Assembly (NCBI GenBank): GCA_900012615.1
Contig: LT009756.1
Coordinates: forward strand, 1,080,893 to 1,144,892
DNA from: Agrobacterium genomosp. 13 str. CFBP 6927
Lineage (GTDB): Bacteria > Pseudomonadota > Alphaproteobacteria > Rhizobiales > Rhizobiaceae
Direction: 5' to 3'
DNA: 64,000 bases
The notes under the pieces were generated by a model. It saw only the letters and a list, made by a program, of their open reading frames with translations. It had not been told where the DNA came from and searched no databases. Each line of letters opens with the position of its first letter. The stretch's first letter is position 1. Shown in pieces: positions 59,069-64,000 of the stretch. The position numbers and the translations under genes are program-made.

Positions 59069-60343
59069 ATGAATTTCAATGGATTGACTATCGTGGACAA
59101 GCAGCTTGTGGAAGCAGCGCGGCGGGAAGTGCGGGAAATATTCCCGGAAACGCCGTTGCAGTTGAATGAACATCTCAGCCGTCGGTATGGCGCGTCGATT
59201 TGGCTGAAGCGTGAAGATCTGTCCCCGGTTCGCTCCTACAAGATTAGAGGCGCATTCAATTTTCTCCGCAAGGCGGTGGCCAAGGCTGGCAAGAACAAGA
59301 TTTTCGTCTGTGCGTCGGCCGGTAACCACGCGCAGGGTTTTGCTTTCGCCTGCCGCCATTTCGGCGTTCACGGCGTCGTTTTCATGCCGGTGACGACACC
59401 GCAGCAGAAAATCGAAAAGACCCGCATCTTCGGCGGTGAATTCATCAGCATCCGTCTGGTGGGTGATATATTCGACCAGTGTTACGCCGCTGCCCGCAAA
59501 TATGTTGAGGACAATGACGGATACATGGTGCCGCCCTTCGACCATGAGGACATCATCGAGGGGCAGGCGACGGTCGCCGCCGAAATCATGGATCAGCTTC
59601 CGGAAGGCACGAAGCCCGATATCGTCGTCATGCCCGTTGGCGGCGGCGGTCTCTCTGCGGGTCTTTCAGGTTTTCTCGCCGGCACGGTCCGCAAGGAGAA
59701 CTTCGTGTTCTGCGAGCCGGAAGGAGCGCCGAGCCTGAAGAAGAGCATAGAGCGCGGTGAACCGGTGACGCTGAACAAGGTCGACAATTTCGTCGACGGC
59801 GCCGCCGTTGCCCGCATCGGCGACCTGAACTTCAAGGCGCTGAAGGACTTTCCGGCCGAGCAGGTCTTGCTCATCCCGGAAAACGCCATCTGTGTCACGA
59901 TCATCGAGATGTTGAACCTCGAAGGTGTGGTGCTGGAGCCGGCGGGCGCGCTGGCGATCGCCGCGCTCGAAAAGCTCGGCCGTGAGAAGCTGGAAGGCAA
60001 GACGGTCATCGCCGTCGTCTCCGGCGGCAATTTCGATTTCGAGCGTCTGCCGGATGTGAAGGAACGCGCCATGCGTTACACCGGCGTGAAGAAATACTTC
60101 ATTCTACGCCTGCCGCAGCGCCCCGGCGCCTTGCGCGATTTCCTCAACCTGCTCGGCCCGGACGACGATATCGCCCGTTTCGAATATCTGAAGAAATCGG
60201 CCCGCAATTTCGGTTCGATCCTGATCGGTATCGAAACCAGCGCGAAGGAGAATTTCGCCGGCCTGCTGGAGCGCTTCGAGGCGGCTGGTCTCGGTTATGA
60301 AGACATCACTGAAAACGACATCCTGTCGAACCTGATCATCTGA
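59069..60343 (+). CDS. ilvA: Threonine ammonia-lyase IlvA (with ACT-like domain)
   Basis: PLP enzyme making 2-oxobutyrate for isoleucine synthesis. The 424-residue protein has the PLP Lys in SPVRSYKIRGAFNFL, the glycine loop MPVGGGGLSAGLSGFLAG and GNHAQGFAFACRHFGV. A C-terminal ACT-like domain (about 330-424; YFILRLPQRPGALRDFLNLL) suggests feedback control by isoleucine. The ATG at 59069 gives a normal N-terminus; an extension to 59030 would add unrelated residues. Confidence 0.94.
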   Translation: MNFNGLTIVDKQLVEAARREVREIFPETPLQLNEHLSRRYGASIWLKREDLSPVRSYKIRGAFNFLRKAVAKAGKNKIFVCASAGNHAQGFAFACRHFGVHGVVFMPVTTPQQKIEKTRIFGGEFISIRLVGDIFDQCYAAARKYVEDNDGYMVPPFDHEDIIEGQATVAAEIMDQLPEGTKPDIVVMPVGGGGLSAGLSGFLAGTVRKENFVFCEPEGAPSLKKSIERGEPVTLNKVDNFVDGAAVARIGDLNFKALKDFPAEQVLLIPENAICVTIIEMLNLEGVVLEPAGALAIAALEKLGREKLEGKTVIAVVSGGNFDFERLPDVKERAMRYTGVKKYFILRLPQRPGALRDFLNLLGPDDDIARFEYLKKSARNFGSILIGIETSAKENFAGLLERFEAAGLGYEDITENDILSNLII

Positions 60344-60362
60344 TCGGGGAGTTAAAGACAGG

Positions 60363-60387
60363 GAAGGGCGGATCATCTCCGCCCTTC
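60363..60387 (+). other. Hairpin after ilvA
   Basis: GAAGGGCGGA/TCCGCCCTTC perfect arms with loop TCATC lie about 20 bases after the ilvA stop, without a U-tract. A terminator without U-run or an mRNA 3'-end stabiliser is possible. Confidence 0.5.
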
Positions 60388-60418
60388 GAACGTGACATAG
60401 ATTGAGGGAGTGAAAGCC

Positions 60419-60727
60419 ATGGCATCGTTTTTTTCCAAAATCCTCTCGGCCTTCGGCTCCGGCCAGCCGTCCGACGCGCCCCAGAAGACGGCGCAGGCGG
60501 AGCCACATGCGCATGGCGAATATCTGATCTATGCGACGCCTCTCAAAGAAGGCGGACAGTTCCGGCTGGCCGGCCGTATCGAGAAAAAGGTCGGTGATGA
60601 AGTACTGGTGCATGAATTCGTGCGCGCCGATGTCTTCACCAGCCTGGACGATGCCGTCGAGTTTACGGTCCGCAAGGCAAGATTGATCATCGACCAGAAC
60701 GGCGCATCGCTTTTCCCAGGAAAATGA
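60419..60727 (+). CDS. HlyU-family small protein
   Basis: 102-residue protein matching the HlyU-like family named after a transcriptional activator of hemolysin. The conserved part is YLIYATPLKEGGQFRLAGRIEKK and EFVRADVFTSLDDAVEFTVRKARLIID. There is no DNA-binding helix-turn-helix visible, so a regulatory role is uncertain here. The start ATG at 60419 follows GAGGGAG. It lies between ilvA and a diguanylate cyclase. Confidence 0.82.
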   Translation: MASFFSKILSAFGSGQPSDAPQKTAQAEPHAHGEYLIYATPLKEGGQFRLAGRIEKKVGDEVLVHEFVRADVFTSLDDAVEFTVRKARLIIDQNGASLFPGK

Positions 60728-60836
60728 TGACGGTTTCTTGCGACTTGCATTAAGATTCCGTTGGTTGCTTCGGCCTATCGTCCCCGAGGAGCATGGAGTC
60801 GCGCCAATGAACGCGCGACGTGGATAGATAGGGCAT

Positions 60837-62108
60837 GTGCCGATGCAATGGGCAAATCTGGCACTCTTCGCGACGGAGGCCATCGTCTATTTCGCGGTAA
60901 TGACGGCATTCCTTCATTACCGGCATATTCTCGGCATCGGTGTTTTTCTCACCGCGCTGGGGGTAATGCATTTTCTGGAGACCTATCTGGCGGCCGTCTT
61001 TTACGTCGAGCTGCCCTTCGGCGTGGCATCTCCCGGCTCGTCGATCCTTTTTGCCGGCAAGCTGATGATGATCCTGATGCTTTATATGCGGGAGGATGCG
61101 GCGGTCGTCCGCCAGCCGATCTACGGCTTGCTTCTCGGCAACATACTGACCGTCATCATGGCGCAGATCATCCATTTTCATCAGACGGTGGCGATTGTGC
61201 CCGGACAATCGGTCAGCGCCGGTTTTCTGGATGAGATGGGTGTGCTGATGGTCTGGGGAACCAGCCTTCTTTATATCGATGCCATCGCCATCATCCTTTT
61301 CTACGAAAAGCTGGGGCGCTATTTGCAGCGCCATATCGTGCTGCGTTTCGCAATCTGCGGCGTCGTAATTCTAAGCCTGGATCAGGCCGGTTTTTACGCG
61401 GCGTTGCGATATATGCTGAACGCGCCGATCGATGTTTTTTACGATGGCTGGAAGGCGAAAATGGCGGCGGTCGCCATTTATTCTCTGCTCTTCGCCATCT
61501 ATCTCAAACTGACGGTGGCAAAGGGCCGCTTCCTGACGCGCCGCAGCGTTACCGATGTTTTCAACGACCTCACCTTCAGGGAACGCTACGAGGAGCTTTT
61601 GTCCCGCTCCGGCCGCGATATGCTGACCGGCGTATCGGACCGCGCCCGCATGGAACTCGATGCGCCTTCGGTCGTCGTGGAATGCCTGGAAAAAAAGCGC
61701 CCTGTCAGCGTGCTGATCGTCGATATCGATCACTTCAAGACCGTCAACGATACGTTCGGGCACTTGCAGGGCGATGAAATATTGCGGGAATTCGCCGCTG
61801 TGCTGAAACGCATCGTGCAGCCGCATGGCCATTTATATCGCTTCGGCGGTGAGGAGTTCGTGGCGCTTTTGCCGGCGGTGCCGCATGAGGCCGCGCTTAC
61901 CTTCTCGGCCAATCTCAGAATGGCGATCCTCGCGGACCTGCAACGGCCGGACGGCACACCATTGACCGTCAGCATCGGTGTCGCCACGGCTTTCGAGGAC
62001 GGACAGCTTTTTCGCGCGCTTCTATCGGAGGCCGATGCGCGGCTTTACGCGGCAAAAAATAACGGCCGGGACCAGGTCCACGGCCGTCACGGATTGTGGG
62101 TCGGCTGA
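60837..62108 (+). CDS. Diguanylate cyclase (GGDEF) with multi-helix membrane sensor
   Basis: 423 residues from GTG at 60837, or 421 from ATG at 60843. About seven hydrophobic segments fill residues 5-225, then a GGDEF domain makes cyclic di-GMP. Active-site motif GGEEF lies near residue 335; SVLIVDIDHFKTVNDTFGH and LSEADARLYAAKNNGRDQVHG complete the domain. The segment before the motif reads QPHGHLYRF rather than RxxD, so the product-inhibition I-site appears missing. The membrane domain was not recognised as a known sensor family. Confidence 0.9.
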   Translation: MPMQWANLALFATEAIVYFAVMTAFLHYRHILGIGVFLTALGVMHFLETYLAAVFYVELPFGVASPGSSILFAGKLMMILMLYMREDAAVVRQPIYGLLLGNILTVIMAQIIHFHQTVAIVPGQSVSAGFLDEMGVLMVWGTSLLYIDAIAIILFYEKLGRYLQRHIVLRFAICGVVILSLDQAGFYAALRYMLNAPIDVFYDGWKAKMAAVAIYSLLFAIYLKLTVAKGRFLTRRSVTDVFNDLTFRERYEELLSRSGRDMLTGVSDRARMELDAPSVVVECLEKKRPVSVLIVDIDHFKTVNDTFGHLQGDEILREFAAVLKRIVQPHGHLYRFGGEEFVALLPAVPHEAALTFSANLRMAILADLQRPDGTPLTVSIGVATAFEDGQLFRALLSEADARLYAAKNNGRDQVHGRHGLWVG

Positions 62109-62138
62109 TAGCGGCAATCACGCCGCCATCAGACAGGC

Positions 62139-62756
62139 TCAGGCGGCCTGCGCCAGTTCGGCAACCTTGGCGCCGGCGGCTGCAACGGCCTTCTCGACTG
62201 CTTCCGGGCCGAATGCCAGACCTTCGACATAGATCACTTCCACATCGGTCATGCCCATGAAGCCGAGAACGGTCTTGAGGTAGGGCACGGCATGGTTCAG
62301 CGGAGCGGCGGGGCCTTCCGAATAAACGCCGGCTGCTGCGAGCACGATGTAGACCTTCTTGCCCTTGGCAAGACCTTCAGGGCCGGTTTCGGTGTAGCGG
62401 AAGGTCTGGCCGGCGCGGGCGACATTGTCGATCCACGACTTCAGGCCGGAATAGATGTTGAAGTTGATGAGGCCGGTGCCGATAACGACCGTGTCGGCAG
62501 CCAGAAGCTCGGCAACCAGCTTGTCGGAATAGTCTGCGGCAACAGCTTCTTCAGCCGTGCGCTGGTCAGCCGGCTTGCGGATGGCGGCGGTCTTGACGGT
62601 GTCGAGATGCGGAATGGGGTCGGCTGCGAGATCGCGGTGGACCAGGGTGTTGGACGCCGACTTGGCCTTCAGCTTGCTGGCGAGTTCGCCGGAAAACTTG
62701 TTGGAGACCGATTCCTCGCCACGCGGGCTGGAGGTGATGAGCAGAATGTTGGACAT
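62139..62756 (-). CDS. azoR: FMN-dependent NADH:quinone/azo reductase (AzoR-like)
   Basis: 205-residue flavodoxin-like FMN oxidoreductase. The FMN-phosphate loop is SSPRGEESVSNKFSGELA; GTGLINFNIYSGLKSWIDNV and VLAAAGVYSEG are typical of AzoR. It reduces quinones or azo compounds with NADH, which protects against electrophilic stress. It is divergently arranged from a LysR-family gene, the classic position for its regulator. The ATG at 62756 starts the family N-terminus MSNILLITSSPRGEESVS; an in-frame extension to 63500 overlaps the LysR gene. Confidence 0.93.
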   Translation of the reverse strand: MSNILLITSSPRGEESVSNKFSGELASKLKAKSASNTLVHRDLAADPIPHLDTVKTAAIRKPADQRTAEEAVAADYSDKLVAELLAADTVVIGTGLINFNIYSGLKSWIDNVARAGQTFRYTETGPEGLAKGKKVYIVLAAAGVYSEGPAAPLNHAVPYLKTVLGFMGMTDVEVIYVEGLAFGPEAVEKAVAAAGAKVAELAQAA

Positions 62757-62906
62757 GGTCTTTCCTTGCAATATGCGATGAATTGACGGGCGCCTTGGGA
62801 TGGCGGGAGAGCATGACGCCCTTCCATTGCCCCCTATATGAGGAATTGCTGCCATCAAGAAAACTGTGATAATGTGGAAGCCATCTATCGATGAAATGGA
62901 TGGGAC

Positions 62907-63875
62907 ATGGACGCGAACCCGACGCTCGACCAATTGCAGGTGTTTTTGACGGTGGCTGAGACCGGCAGCTTTTCCGCTGCGTCGCGGACGCTCAATCGCG
63001 CCCAGTCGGTGGTCAGCTACACCATCGCCAATCTTGAGGCGCAGCTGGAAGTCACCCTGTTCGAGCGCAATGGCGTTCGCCAACCGCGGCTGACCGATGA
63101 GGGCCGCGCCATGCTTGAGGATGCAAGGCGCATCGTCGCCGGCCTGCAGGAAATGCGCGCCCGCGCCAAGGGGCTGAAGCAGGGGCTTGAGGCGGAACTC
63201 TCTGTCGCCATCAGTACCATGGTGCCGGCAGAGGCGGTTGTTGCCGTGCTGCGGGATTTTCGCAGCGAATTCCCCACTGTCACCCTCAGCCTCAATGTCG
63301 GCGAGCTGGGCATGGTCATGGACATGGTGCTTTCCCGCAAGGCCGGCATTGGCATCGGCGGCGCGCTGTTGCGCCAGGATGACGAACTGGTCGTCGAAAA
63401 GGTCGGCCATTCCTTCATGTTGCCGGTCGTCGCGTCGGATCACCCTCTGGCGCAGATCGAACGGCCGCTGGTCCTTGGCGATGTCCGTGAGGAGGTGCAA
63501 CTCGTCGTCACCGACGCGTCAGGGCTGACCAAGGGACGCGACTTCAACGTTCTGTCCTACAAGACCTGGCGGGTAAGCGACATCGCCACGAAATATCAGC
63601 TCATCAAGGGGGGGCTCGGCTGGGGCGGTCTGCCCGCATCGATCGTCCGCAACGATCTGACCAATGGCAGCCTGAAGGCGCTGGACCTCGAGGCCTATGA
63701 GCAGGGCGAGTACCCGCTCTTTGCGCTCCGCCGTGTCGATTCACCCGCCGGTCCCGCCGGCCAGTGGTTGGCCACGGCATTCCAGCAGCGCCTGTCGGCC
63801 TGTCCGAACCAGAAGGATTTCAACAGGATAGTTGCCGGAAGCAAACAGAGGAATATTTCTGTCGCCGCTGAGTGA
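62907..63875 (+). CDS. LysR-family regulator, probable regulator of azoR
   Basis: 322-residue LTTR. The N-terminal helix-turn-helix is LDQLQVFLTVAETGSFSAAS with RAQSVVSYTIANLEAQL as recognition part, and ERNGVRQPRLTDEGRAMLEDARR closes the domain. The effector domain occupies about 95-300. Divergent from azoR with a 150-bp shared gap, it is the likely controller of that gene, perhaps sensing quinones; direct evidence is lacking. Confidence 0.9.
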   Translation: MDANPTLDQLQVFLTVAETGSFSAASRTLNRAQSVVSYTIANLEAQLEVTLFERNGVRQPRLTDEGRAMLEDARRIVAGLQEMRARAKGLKQGLEAELSVAISTMVPAEAVVAVLRDFRSEFPTVTLSLNVGELGMVMDMVLSRKAGIGIGGALLRQDDELVVEKVGHSFMLPVVASDHPLAQIERPLVLGDVREEVQLVVTDASGLTKGRDFNVLSYKTWRVSDIATKYQLIKGGLGWGGLPASIVRNDLTNGSLKALDLEAYEQGEYPLFALRRVDSPAGPAGQWLATAFQQRLSACPNQKDFNRIVAGSKQRNISVAAE

Positions 63876-64000
63876 AATTATTTGAAACCGCGACAAATGC
63901 TTTTTGGCTGAGAAGGTGCCGCGTGTTTCTTCTCCCCGAGGGGGAGAAGTCCGCGGCAGCGGGATGAGGGGGCAACGTTCGTAATAAACCGAGAGCTTGC
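63876..64000. repeat. Partial rhizobial palindromic repeat at the right edge
   Basis: CTTCTCCCC/GGGGAGAAG (63929-63949) forms a hairpin and is followed by a G-rich stretch near 63952-63975 like rhizobial intergenic palindromes. The rest may lie beyond the window. The other bases after the LysR stop show no gene. Confidence 0.55.

Noticed and set aside
62757..63500. Upstream in-frame extension of azoR across the LysR gene
   Set aside because: The AzoR family N-terminus begins exactly at 62756 and the extension overlaps a well-supported LysR gene on the other strand.

Overview
This is a high-GC chromosomal window that reads as core genome of an alphaproteobacterium of the Rhizobiaceae, most likely the Agrobacterium/Rhizobium group. 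The pointers are a short HdaA-type DnaA inactivator, the Bpt-type leucyl/arginyl transferase, an ldtR-ldtP pair, a Mg-type HemB, the DUF177-plsX-fabH-ihfA-MerR string, an HmrR-type copper operon and rhizobial palindromic repeats. The genus is inferred from gene content and family resemblance; no search was run. I found no phage, integrase, transposase gene, CRISPR array or rRNA.

Layout. 1-6960: purM (cut by the left edge) diverges from an AI-2E family membrane protein, hdaA, ppk and ppx; ppk and ppx overlap by 4 bases. 7024-14690: mostly leftward genes, namely a hexapeptide acetyltransferase, two small proteins of unknown role, a phytase-like secreted protein, a membrane adenylate cyclase, a secreted protein, rnd and an MFS transporter. 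14870-24751: aspS with a small FUSC-like protein, a chemoreceptor, a SulP transporter, a secreted hypothetical protein and parC. 24841-30408: bpt, an RDD protein, hemB, a small membrane protein, and the cell-envelope pair ldtR/ldtP.

30613-37540: glyA-nrdR-ribD-ribE, a LysE exporter, ribH, nusB and an MFS gene. Here ribD is broken by a 180-bp palindromic element that brings in-frame stops. 37656-46319: hppA with a small upstream ORF overlapping a terminator-like hairpin, bamE, a cytochrome bc1 chaperone, DUF177, plsX, fabH, ihfA, a MerR regulator and a degenerate nuclease-like protein.

46460-57423: tRNA-Leu(UAA), then a copper module (two-HMA copper ATPase, ferredoxin-flavin reductase, HmrR) behind a MerR-type promoter with a 19-bp spacer, a five-gene peptide/nickel-type ABC importer, and a CopZ-like chaperone on the other strand. 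57531-64000: TrkH, ilvA, a HlyU-family protein, a diguanylate cyclase, and divergent azoR and a LysR regulator.

The most interesting points are the insertion in ribD, the hppA leader, the reductase inside the copper operon, and shared sequence elements upstream of ldtR and ldtP. Most of the window is ordinary housekeeping DNA. I did not find a clearly new multi-gene system.
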